From JBDTMT01 sp033764095 (GTDB taxonomy: Bacteria; Desulfobacterota; Binatia; HRBIN30; CADEER01), in the NCBI GenBank assembly GCA_033764095.1, contig JANRJF010000293.1:1-6113 (forward strand): 6,113 nucleotides of DNA, in the 5' to 3' direction. How positions within the stretch are numbered: the stretch's first letter is position 1; each line of letters begins with the position of its first letter. Position numbers and translations under genes: made by a program. The notes under the pieces are model-generated. The model made no database searches. It saw only the letters and a program-made list of their open reading frames with translations, and was not told the origin of the DNA. Below, piece by piece: positions 1-5,295 of this stretch.

Positions 1-351
1 GCCGCCGCCGGGCGACAATGCGTAGACGAAGCGCACGTGCGACTGTTCGGCAGCGCGCGCCAGCTCGCCGAAGTGGGCCATCCACTCGGCCGGGTAGGGC
101 TCGCGCCAACGGCTGCGATGGTACGGGTCGAGCTTGGGCGCAAAGACGTAGGTGTCGAGGCCGGCGCGCGGCAGGAAGCGGACGAGATCGAGGCGCGCGG
201 CGAACGCGTAGGGCGGCCCGTAGAAGCCCTCGATGACGCCGTGCATTCCACGTGCGGCGGATGGGTCGTTGCCATTGCCCCCGCAGGCGGCGAGCAAGAG
301 CAGACCGGCGAACATAATCCGCCGCACCACGGCTCGTGCGCGACTACGCAT
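1..351 (-). CDS. GH84-type beta-N-acetylglucosaminidase lipoprotein, N-terminal part (runs off left edge)
   Basis: Reading the minus strand from the ATG at 351 gives 117 open codons to the window edge. Residues 1-23 form a lipoprotein signal: arginine-rich n-region (RSRARAVVRR), hydrophobic stretch, and lipobox LAAC with the lipidated Cys at 23. The mature part carries the start of the GH84 (O-GlcNAcase/hyaluronidase-like) TIM barrel: GVIEGFYGPPY at 38-48, DTYVFAPKLDPYHR at 66-79 with Lys73 at the place of the substrate-binding Lys, WREPYP at 82-87, and FVYALSPG at 108-115. Family members remove terminal N-acetylglucosamine by substrate-assisted catalysis with an Asp pair. That pair lies further downstream, outside the window, so activity cannot be judged. 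An in-frame stop at 364-366 makes 351 the first possible ATG; a start at Met13 would leave too short a signal peptide. No Shine-Dalgarno is visible because a palindromic repeat ends 3 nt upstream. The family call is from motif recognition and is strong; the natural substrate is unknown. Confidence 0.85.
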   Translation of the reverse strand, partial: MRSRARAVVRRIMFAGLLLLAACGGNGNDPSAARGMHGVIEGFYGPPYAFAARLDLVRFLPRAGLDTYVFAPKLDPYHRSRWREPYPAEWMAHFGELARAAEQSHVRFVYALSPGGG

Positions 352-354
352 TGG

Positions 355-441
355 CCACGGATTTCACGGATTTCACGGATATGAAAACTCAGAAGACCAG
401 TATTTCAGATCCTCTATCCGTGAAATCCGTGTAATCCGTGG
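355..441. repeat. Palindromic intergenic repeat, family A copy 1 (9-bp unit CACGGATTT)
   Basis: The left arm (355-381) reads CCACGGATTT CACGGATTT CACGGATA, a run of 9-bp units. The right arm (415-441) is its reverse complement with 26 of 27 positions matching. The loop, 382-414 (33 nt), is AT-richer than its surroundings. The element nearly fills the 109-nt gap between the SDR stop and the GH84 start: 19 nt from the stop codon at one side and 3 nt from the ATG at the other. As RNA it would form a long, nearly perfect hairpin. No transposase is nearby. Similar CACGGATT-type repeats recur in other environmental bacterial genomes as far as I recall; their function is not known to me. Confidence 0.9.
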
Positions 442-460
442 CGATCTCTGCGCCGCGGGG

Positions 461-1216
461 TCACCCCAGCATGATCATGCCGCCGTCGACCGCGATGCAC
501 TGGCCGGTCATGAAGTGCGAGGCCTCGCTGGCGAGGAAGACCATGACCGGCGCCATGTCGTCGTCCGGGTCGCCGAGCTTGCCGCCGAGCGGCACGACGT
601 GCTGCATCGCCATGTCGTGGATGGCGCGCTCCTGGTCGGACATGCGCGACCGCCAGGCGTCGTACATCGGCGTCCAGATCGCCGGCACCACCGAGTTCAC
701 CGTGATGCGGTACTTCGCCCACTCCTGCGCGACGGTGCGCGTCCACGCCATCACCGCGCCCTTCGACGCCGCGTAGTGCGCCGAGCCGGCCTGGCCGCGG
801 ATGCCGGCGCCGGAGCCGAAGTTGATGATGCGGCCGCCGCGCGCCTTCAGGTGGCGGAAGGCGGCCTGGTTGGTGAGCAGGGTGCCGCGCACGTTGACGT
901 CGAAGACCAGGTTCCACTCGTCGTCGGGGATGTCCTCCGCCGGTGTGCGGCGCTCGACGCCGGCGACGTTGGCAAAGCCGTCGAGTCCGCCGAGCAGGTT
1001 GACGGCGCGCTCGACGCTGGCGAACAGCGCGTGGCGATCGGCGATGTCGGTGTGCAGGTAGGTGGCGCCGGCGTCGCGCGCGACGCGCTGGCCGAGCTCG
1101 TCGTTGACGTCGAGCGAGACGACGCGCGCCCCTTCGCGGACGTAGGCGCGCACGGTCGCGGCGCCGATGCCGCTGGCGCCGCCGGAGACGATGAACCGCT
1201 TGCCGTGCAGCAGCAT
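461..1216 (-). CDS. SDR family NAD(P)-dependent oxidoreductase
   Basis: A complete 251-residue classical short-chain dehydrogenase/reductase, the usual length for the family. Visible landmarks: cofactor loop SGGASGIG at 11-18 (Ser replaces the usual Thr), Asp36 at the end of the second strand (favours NAD(H) over NADP(H)), NVAG at 83-86 (usual NNAG), Asn108 in DVNVRG, catalytic Ser135, and Tyr148/Lys152 in YAASK with the normal 13-residue Ser-Tyr spacing. The C-terminal TGQCIAVDGG at 237-246 is typical of the 3-oxoacyl-ACP reductase-like branch. The Asn-Ser-Tyr-Lys tetrad is intact, so it should be an active cytoplasmic oxidoreductase. The substrate cannot be read from sequence; FabG-like annotation would overstate it. 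The start is the ATG immediately before the first beta strand; no strong ribosome binding site is seen. It is divergent from the helix-turn-helix gene (134-nt gap) and upstream of the GH84 gene on the same strand, separated by a repeat. Confidence 0.93.
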   Translation of the reverse strand: MLLHGKRFIVSGGASGIGAATVRAYVREGARVVSLDVNDELGQRVARDAGATYLHTDIADRHALFASVERAVNLLGGLDGFANVAGVERRTPAEDIPDDEWNLVFDVNVRGTLLTNQAAFRHLKARGGRIINFGSGAGIRGQAGSAHYAASKGAVMAWTRTVAQEWAKYRITVNSVVPAIWTPMYDAWRSRMSDQERAIHDMAMQHVVPLGGKLGDPDDDMAPVMVFLASEASHFMTGQCIAVDGGMIMLG

Positions 1217-1255
1217 GCGGCAGGCTCAAACCCGAGCCCCGCGTCCAGGTCAAGC

Positions 1256-1280
1256 GCCGCGATACGACGCCCGTCGCGGC
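1256..1280. promoter_or_regulatory. Inverted repeat in the divergent SDR/HTH intergenic region, possible operator
   Basis: GCCGCGA at 1256-1262 and TCGCGGC at 1274-1280 form a perfect 7-bp inverted repeat with an 11-nt spacer, centred in the 134-nt gap between the divergent starts at 1216 and 1351. The position suits an operator serving one or both genes, possibly bound by the adjacent helix-turn-helix protein. In such GC-rich DNA a 7-bp palindrome can occur by chance, so this is a weak call. No convincing -35/-10 pair was found here; TTTACT at 1305-1310 has no good -10 partner. Confidence 0.25.
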
Positions 1281-1350
1281 AGCACGGTTGGGGTTTTCCC
1301 GGGGTTTACTGGCGCGCGCCGGCGGTGCTACGCGGCGACTGGGTGTTGGG

Positions 1351-1773
1351 ATGAGCAAGATCTGGGATGCGCTGAAGAAGGCCGAGCTGGAGCGCGAACC
1401 GGTGCTGCCCGAGACCGGCGAGCTGCCGGAGCGCCGGTTGCTGACGCCGAAGCAGCGGCTGGCGGTCGACGCGCTGCTGAGCTCGGCGAGCCGCGCCGCC
1501 GCCGCCACTGCGTGCGGCGTCAGCGAGCGGACGCTGCTGCGCTGGATCAAGCTGCCGGCCTTCGCCGCCGCCTACCAGGCGGCCGGTCGCGCCCAGTTCA
1601 CCGACGCCCAGGCGCAGCTCAAGGCCGCCAGCCGCGACGCCGCCGAGGTGTTGCGCGGCGCGCTCGGCGACGCCGACGCCGGCGTGCGGGTGCGCGCCGC
1701 CGCGGCGATCCTCGATGCCGCCAGCCGCGCCGAGCTGGCCGCGGTGATCCAGGCCGCGGCGCGCAAGAAATAG
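1351..1773 (+). CDS. Small helix-turn-helix protein with GspB/tyrosine-kinase-like MSKI...ALKKAE N-terminal tag
   Basis: A 140-residue protein. Residues 1-15 read MSKIWDALKKAELER, closely resembling the conserved N-terminus of GspB-type secretion proteins and of polysaccharide-export tyrosine kinases. After a short linker, residues 32-66 form a helix-turn-helix: LTPKQRLAVDALL, a second helix SRAAAATAC, the turn GVS at 56-58 and recognition helix ERTLLRWIK. This layout resembles the N-terminal HTH of phage terminase small subunits and transposase-like regulators. Residues 70-137 are Ala/Arg-rich amphipathic helices, including VRVRAAAAILDAASR, which look HEAT-like. The ATG at 1351 is chosen over an in-frame ATG at 1288 because the tag starts exactly there and the extra 21 residues look non-coding. 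No clear ribosome binding site. The exact function is not recognised: a DNA-binding regulator is likeliest. There is no prophage context to support a terminase role. Confidence 0.75.
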   Translation: MSKIWDALKKAELEREPVLPETGELPERRLLTPKQRLAVDALLSSASRAAAATACGVSERTLLRWIKLPAFAAAYQAAGRAQFTDAQAQLKAASRDAAEVLRGALGDADAGVRVRAAAAILDAASRAELAAVIQAAARKK

Positions 1774-1819
1774 TCGAAACACGGCCTCTCCGGCCCCGGG
1801 GGGGATACATCGGGGAGCG

Positions 1820-1860
1820 GCATCGCCCGTACTGGCAACGGGCGCCGGTGACGGCGATGC
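1820..1860 (+). promoter_or_regulatory. Two-tier hairpin between the HTH gene and the large secreted-protein gene
   Basis: GCATCG (1820-1825) pairs with CGATGC (1855-1860), and immediately inside CCCGT (1826-1830) pairs with ACGGG (1838-1842) around a 7-nt loop, leaving a 12-nt bulge on the 3' side (1843-1854). It lies 47 nt after the HTH stop codon and upstream of the extended -10 at 1895. There is no U-tract, so it is not a classical intrinsic terminator. It may be a 3'-end structure of the HTH transcript. I see no match to known riboswitch consensus sequences. Confidence 0.35.
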
Positions 1861-1894
1861 GTCACTTTCCAGCCGCGCGATTTGCTCGATGACG

Positions 1895-1903
1895 TGCTAT
1901 AGG
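1895..1903 (+). promoter_or_regulatory. Possible extended -10 promoter element for the secreted-protein gene
   Basis: TGCTATAGG contains a TG-n-TATAGG arrangement, like an extended -10 box, in an otherwise very GC-rich stretch. No -35-like hexamer sits at 16-18 nt upstream, which extended -10 promoters can tolerate. It would start transcription near 1909-1911, some 60 nt before the preferred ATG at 1972. Only one short motif supports it. Confidence 0.3.
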
Positions 1904-1964
1904 CGGCGGCCGACGGTCTGGCGGTGGTGGCACCGGGGTTGCTTCGACAAGCCTCCACAACGGC

Positions 1965-1970
1965 AAGGAG
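1965..1970 (+). promoter_or_regulatory. Shine-Dalgarno-like AAGGAG next to the preferred start of the secreted protein
   Basis: AAGGAG lies directly before the ATG at 1972 with only one nucleotide between them, closer than the usual 5-9 nt. This keeps the start choice open between ATG 1972 and the upstream in-frame GTG at 1924 or 1927, neither of which has a better site. Confidence 0.3.
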
Positions 1971-1971
1971 C

Positions 1972-4413
1972 ATGGAGGCACGCAGGCAGGCGCAGGGGAG
2001 AGGCAAGCGGGCGATCGCCGCGCTGCTGCTCGTCGCGCTGTGCGTCCTGATCAGTGCCGCGGCGCGCGCACAGTCGGCGCTCACCGGGTCGGTGCACTAC
2101 TACACCAACGGTGCGAGCGTCGCCGGCACCTCGCTGCAGTTGAGCGGTATCGGCTCGACCAGCACCACCACCGGCGCCGACGGGGCCTATGCCTTCGCCG
2201 ACCCGGGCGCCGGCGACTGGCAGATCCAGCCCAGCAAGCTGGGCGACACCAACACCGCGATCAGCGCCCTCGATGCCAGCCAGGTGCTGGAGGCGGTGGT
2301 CGGGCTGCGCAGCTTCTCCGACCTGCAGCGCTTTGCCTGCGACGTCACCGGCGACGGGACGGTCAGCGCGCTCGACGCGGCGCGCATCCTCCAGCTCGTC
2401 TCCGGCACGCGCGAACGCTTGCCGATCGCCGAGACCTGCGCGTCCGACTGGGCCTTCTTCCCGGATCCGGCCAGCGCCCCCAACCAACGCCTGGTCCCGC
2501 CGCAGATGTCGCCGGCGTGCACGATGGGCGGCATTGCCTACGAGCCGCTGGTGCCGCCGATCGCGCAGCAGGACTTTCTCGCCGTCGTCTTCGGCGACTG
2601 CACCGGCAACTGGCAACCGGCCGGCGGCAGCCTGCCGACCGAGACGCCGACCGCGCCGCCGCCGCCAAGCGACACGCCGACCAACCTTCCGTCACCCACT
2701 CCGGCCGCGCTGGCACCGACCGCCACCGCCGTCCCACCGACGCCGACCGCCGTCCCACCCACGCCGACCGCCGTCCCACCGACGCCGACCGCCGTTCCAC
2801 CCACACCGACCGCCGTTCCACCGAGCGCGACGGCGACCGCCAGCCCGGTGCCGACGCAGACCCACACGCCGGCCGCGACGCTGACCAACACCCTGGTCCC
2901 GACCGTGACCCGTACGCCGACCCGGACCGGGACACCGACCCGCACCAGCACGCCGACCGCCACCGCCAGCCTCACCGCCACTCCGCCGCCGGCCGCCACC
3001 GCGACCCGCACGCGCACCTTCACCCCGAGCGCGACCGCCACCAACACCATCACCTCGACGCCGGCCTCGACCGCGACGCGCACGGCAACGCCGACCACCA
3101 CCGCCAGCCGCACGCAGACGGCGACGCGCACCGCGACCATCACGGCGACGCCGGTCTTCACCGTGTCGTCGACGCCGACCCGCACCGGCACCAAGACGCA
3201 GACGCCGACGGCGACGCCGACCGCGACGCCAACGCCGACCCAGACCTGTCAGAGCGGCCTGGCCTGGAACGTCTCGTCACCGGTCACGATCAGCACCCAG
3301 ACCGGTGGCAACCTGTGGCTGACCCGCACCGTGCCGACCGACGGCGGCTGGGGCGTGTTCTGGCTGCGCAACGACCCCAACACCGGCGCCATCGTGCGCC
3401 TCTACTACGCGCACGTCGCCTTCAACGGGCAGATCACCGCCGGGCCGATGGCGATCAAGGACATCCCGCGCATGGACTCGCGCGGCCACTACTACTTCGC
3501 CGCCTGGCACACCGATCACTTCGCGGTCCTGACCGCCGAGCGCGAGACGCTCTTCTACCACAGCATGACGCCGGCCGGCGTGCTCAGCGGCCGCCGCTCG
3601 GTCGGTCCGCCGCTGTTCATCGACCCGACCTACGACCAGGAGTGCGACGGCGAGATCGACGCCTACCCGGACGGCTTCCAGGGCGTCGTCGAGGGCGAGT
3701 GCGCCGGTCACTCCTGCGCCTACGCGTTCCGCCTCGACCAGAACGGCGTGCCGACCACCTCGGTGTTCAACCTGGTGGACTTCGACCTCACGCATCAGTT
3801 CTATCCGCACCAGGCCTTCGACGGCAGCGGCTTCACCATCGTCAGCGTCAAGGACATCAAGATCACCGAGGGCGGCCTGCTGTCGAAGTACTGGCCGGTC
3901 GGCGGCGTGCTGAGCAGCCACAAGAAGGTGGCGCCGAACAAGGAATATCTCTGGGACGAATTCCCCGACCTGGCCTGGAACGGCAACCACTACGCCGCGC
4001 TGTGGACGGAGAACTCGGCGCGCTCGTGGAACGAGCCGTGGCAGATCCACTTCGCCACCTTCCGGCGCACCGCCTCGAGCTCGATCGCGATTGCCGACCG
4101 GGTCATCGACATGACCATGCCGAAGACCTTCCATCGCTGGACGACGCAGGTGCACGCGATGAACGGGGACTGGGTGGCGCAGTACACCAGCCGCGCGGCG
4201 AGCGGCGCGCTGGTCGCGGTCTACGAACTGCTCGGCAGCGACGCCAACACCGGCCTGGTGCTGGAGCCGTTCGAGCTCAGCGCCGACGCGCTGGGCTCCT
4301 CGCCGCACACCGCCCCCGGCCACAGCGGCGTGCTCGGCATCGCGCGCGGCTCCAACCTCGCCAACGGCACCACGGTCGAGTTCTACACGCTGCCGCCGCC
4401 GTCCTGTCAGTGA
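1972..4413 (+). CDS. Large secreted protein: dockerin-like module, Thr/Pro linker, putative seven-bladed beta-propeller
   Basis: 813 residues from ATG 1972 (829 if GTG 1924 is used). Residues 1-33 are a signal peptide: basic n-region, hydrophobic core, ARA cleavage motif before Gln34. Residues 35-85 look like a small carboxypeptidase-regulatory or SdrD-B-like beta-sandwich (GADGAYAFADPGAG). Residues 91-145 are a dockerin-like pair: a degenerate first repeat (DTNTAISALD, two residues short) and a good second one, DVTGDGTVSALD at 124-135, with Asp124, Asp128 and Asp135 as Ca2+ ligands. Residues 158-214 end in FGDCTGNW and contribute to four cysteines (123, 156, 183, 210). Residues 220-425 are an almost pure Thr/Pro/Ala linker, probably extended and possibly O-glycosylated. 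Residues 426-813 contain seven blade-like repeats starting near 458, 515, 567, 618, 670, 731 and 784. No transmembrane helix or C-terminal sorting signal is seen, so it is probably released or surface-associated. The ligand and binding partner are unknown; no catalytic motif was recognised. Confidence 0.85.
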   Translation: MEARRQAQGRGKRAIAALLLVALCVLISAAARAQSALTGSVHYYTNGASVAGTSLQLSGIGSTSTTTGADGAYAFADPGAGDWQIQPSKLGDTNTAISALDASQVLEAVVGLRSFSDLQRFACDVTGDGTVSALDAARILQLVSGTRERLPIAETCASDWAFFPDPASAPNQRLVPPQMSPACTMGGIAYEPLVPPIAQQDFLAVVFGDCTGNWQPAGGSLPTETPTAPPPPSDTPTNLPSPTPAALAPTATAVPPTPTAVPPTPTAVPPTPTAVPPTPTAVPPSATATASPVPTQTHTPAATLTNTLVPTVTRTPTRTGTPTRTSTPTATASLTATPPPAATATRTRTFTPSATATNTITSTPASTATRTATPTTTASRTQTATRTATITATPVFTVSSTPTRTGTKTQTPTATPTATPTPTQTCQSGLAWNVSSPVTISTQTGGNLWLTRTVPTDGGWGVFWLRNDPNTGAIVRLYYAHVAFNGQITAGPMAIKDIPRMDSRGHYYFAAWHTDHFAVLTAERETLFYHSMTPAGVLSGRRSVGPPLFIDPTYDQECDGEIDAYPDGFQGVVEGECAGHSCAYAFRLDQNGVPTTSVFNLVDFDLTHQFYPHQAFDGSGFTIVSVKDIKITEGGLLSKYWPVGGVLSSHKKVAPNKEYLWDEFPDLAWNGNHYAALWTENSARSWNEPWQIHFATFRRTASSSIAIADRVIDMTMPKTFHRWTTQVHAMNGDWVAQYTSRAASGALVAVYELLGSDANTGLVLEPFELSADALGSSPHTAPGHSGVLGIARGSNLANGTTVEFYTLPPPSCQ
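2725..2829 (+). repeat. 21-bp tandem repeat coding for TAVPPTP heptads
   Basis: Four consecutive TAVPPTP units (2725-2808), plus a fifth diverged unit TAVPPSA, inside the linker of the secreted protein. The third base of the second Pro codon alternates ccg, ccc, ccg, ccc, ccg from unit to unit. This suggests a 42-bp two-unit block was duplicated. The unit keeps reading frame, so copy-number change would only alter linker length. Confidence 0.85.
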
Positions 4414-4443
4414 GCCGTCCGGCTCGTCGCCAGCATCGACTCG

Positions 4444-4557
4444 CCACGGATTTCACGGAGTGCACGGACTCCGCTCTTCCTACGGACGACGTCCAGCCTG
4501 ATTCGCCGGTAGTCTCCGTGTAATCCGTGTTCTTGATCGAATCCGTGTAATCCGTGG
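4444..4557. repeat. Palindromic intergenic repeat, family A copy 2 (rearranged, two right arms)
   Basis: The left arm begins CCACGGATTTCACGGAG (4444-4460), continuing with a further GCACGGACT. Two right arms follow: 4514-4529 (15 of 16 matching the left arm from 4445) and 4541-4557 (15 of 17). The ends CCACGG and CCGTGG are the same as in the copy at 355-441, and the 9-bp unit is the same. It begins 30 nt after the stop of the large secreted protein and ends 82 nt before the lipoprotein start. The interior differs in sequence from the first copy, so only the arms are shared. Confidence 0.85.
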
Positions 4558-4627
4558 CCTCAGCGCGCTTGCGACGACACGCACCGTTCGACACGCGCGC
4601 CGCGATCCGCAACAAGGGCGCGGTGAC

Positions 4628-4633
4628 GGAGGT
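4628..4633 (+). promoter_or_regulatory. Strong ribosome binding site GGAGGT for the lipoprotein
   Basis: GGAGGT with a 6-nt spacer to the ATG at 4640 is the best Shine-Dalgarno sequence in the window and fixes the lipoprotein start. It contrasts with the GH84 and amidohydrolase starts, which have none. Confidence 0.8.
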
Positions 4634-4639
4634 GGACCC

Positions 4640-5182
4640 ATGCGGTGGATGGTGATCGCGGCGCTGGCGTTGTCGGTGGCCGGCTGCAGCACCAACGAGT
4701 TCGAGCCGGTCAAGGCGTCCGAGATCAAGAACGCGGTGGTACTGGAGCAGACCACCTGGGATCTCGGCTGGTCCTACTCGATGCACGGCATGTACATCAT
4801 GGGCGACGGCACCGTGTGGTCGTTCCAGCAGAGCGGCAATCCCTGGTACCCGGAGAAGCTCAAGCAGGGCCAGATGACCGAGCGCGACATGCTCGCCAAG
4901 CACAAGGGCGCTCGGCAGATCGGGACGGTCGATCCCAGCCTGCTGCTCGACATGGCGCAACTGATCCCGCGCGCCAAGAAGGGCCCGATCACCCGCGCCG
5001 CCGGCAGCGGCGACGGCGGCGGCACGCTGCGCGTCGCCTACCAGCTCGACCGCGAGGACAACACCTACACCGAGATCATCCTCGACGGCACCGGCGACAA
5101 GACCGCCACCAACGACAGCGCCGCCGCCGAGACCCTGCTCAGCTACCTGCAGAACGTGCAGCAGGCGGTAGGGTACCGATGA
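4640..5182 (+). CDS. Lipoprotein of unknown function
   Basis: A complete 180-residue protein. Residues 1-16 are a lipoprotein signal (MRWMVIAALALSVAGC) with lipobox VAGC; Cys16 would be lipidated. Ser at +2 rather than Asp suggests outer-membrane sorting if Lol rules apply. The mature 165 residues are mixed alpha/beta: GDGTVWSFQQSGNPWYP at 55-71, a charged helix around 79-93 (MTERDMLAKHKGARQ), SLLLDMAQLIPRAKKGPI at 100-117, a Gly-rich turn at 122-128, and a terminal helix ETLLSYLQNVQQAV at 164-177. I recognise no named domain or catalytic motif. The pattern (a displayed scalar value, then a helix pair, then a strand-rich end) reads like a small periplasmic-facing domain, but that is a guess. 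It sits between two palindromic repeats and 113 nt upstream of the amidohydrolase gene on the same strand; co-transcription is possible but not shown. Confidence 0.85.
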   Translation: MRWMVIAALALSVAGCSTNEFEPVKASEIKNAVVLEQTTWDLGWSYSMHGMYIMGDGTVWSFQQSGNPWYPEKLKQGQMTERDMLAKHKGARQIGTVDPSLLLDMAQLIPRAKKGPITRAAGSGDGGGTLRVAYQLDREDNTYTEIILDGTGDKTATNDSAAAETLLSYLQNVQQAVGYR

Positions 5183-5188
5183 GCGCCA

Positions 5189-5289
5189 GGCTGTCAGGCT
5201 GTTACGCTGTTAGGCTGTTAGGGGGCAGAAACCAGGCGCGACGTCTCTTCACATCCCTAGCAGCCTAACCGCCTGACAGCGTAACAGCC
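5189..5289. repeat. Palindromic intergenic repeat, family B (8-bp unit GGCTGTTA)
   Basis: The left arm (5189-5223) is four exact 8-bp units, GGCTGTCA, GGCTGTTA, CGCTGTTA, GGCTGTTA, followed by GGG. The right arm (5255-5289) is the inverted equivalent; its units read on the minus strand are GGCTGTTA, CGCTGTCA, GGCGGTTA, GGCTGCTA, then GGG, giving 29 of 35 pairs. The loop, 5224-5254, is 31 nt. The element fills the gap between the lipoprotein stop (5182) and the amidohydrolase start (5296), leaving 6 nt on each side. The unit sequence and length differ from family A, yet the overall layout is the same. Confidence 0.9.
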
Positions 5290-5295
5290 TCTCCA

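Noticed and set aside
355..441. CRISPR array or short tandem array interpretation of the repeats
   Set aside because: The units are 8-9 bp with no spacers and are arranged as an inverted pair, unlike CRISPR repeats of about 24-37 bp with unique spacers; no cas gene is present.
1288..1350. Upstream ATG start at 1288 for the HTH protein
   Set aside because: It would add 21 residues that match nothing; the conserved MSKI tag begins at 1351, which is the normal N-terminus of proteins with this tag.
414..1550. A 378-codon minus-strand open frame over the SDR and HTH genes
   Set aside because: It is a shifted frame of the SDR gene with Arg-rich low-complexity translation; the SDR in the correct frame has all family motifs.
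1774..1803. GC-rich GGCC hairpin after the HTH stop as a terminator
   Set aside because: The stem is only four pairs and is followed by a G-run, not a T-run.
2538..3194. A minus-strand Val/Ala/Gly-rich 218-residue open frame that looks like a membrane protein
   Set aside because: It is the reverse complement of the Thr/Pro linker repeats: its valine runs come from reading the linker DNA backwards, and no start signal is seen.
2040..4523. A second 827-codon open frame on the plus strand overlapping the secreted-protein gene
   Set aside because: Its translation is dominated by Arg/His/Asp/Ala with no domain, signal or hydrophobic pattern. It arises from the GC-rich codon bias of the real gene and runs past its stop into the repeat.
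5189..5289. Classical intrinsic terminator
   Set aside because: The stem is far longer than usual, has a 31-nt loop, and no U-tract follows either arm. It may still affect transcript ends but does not fit the standard form.
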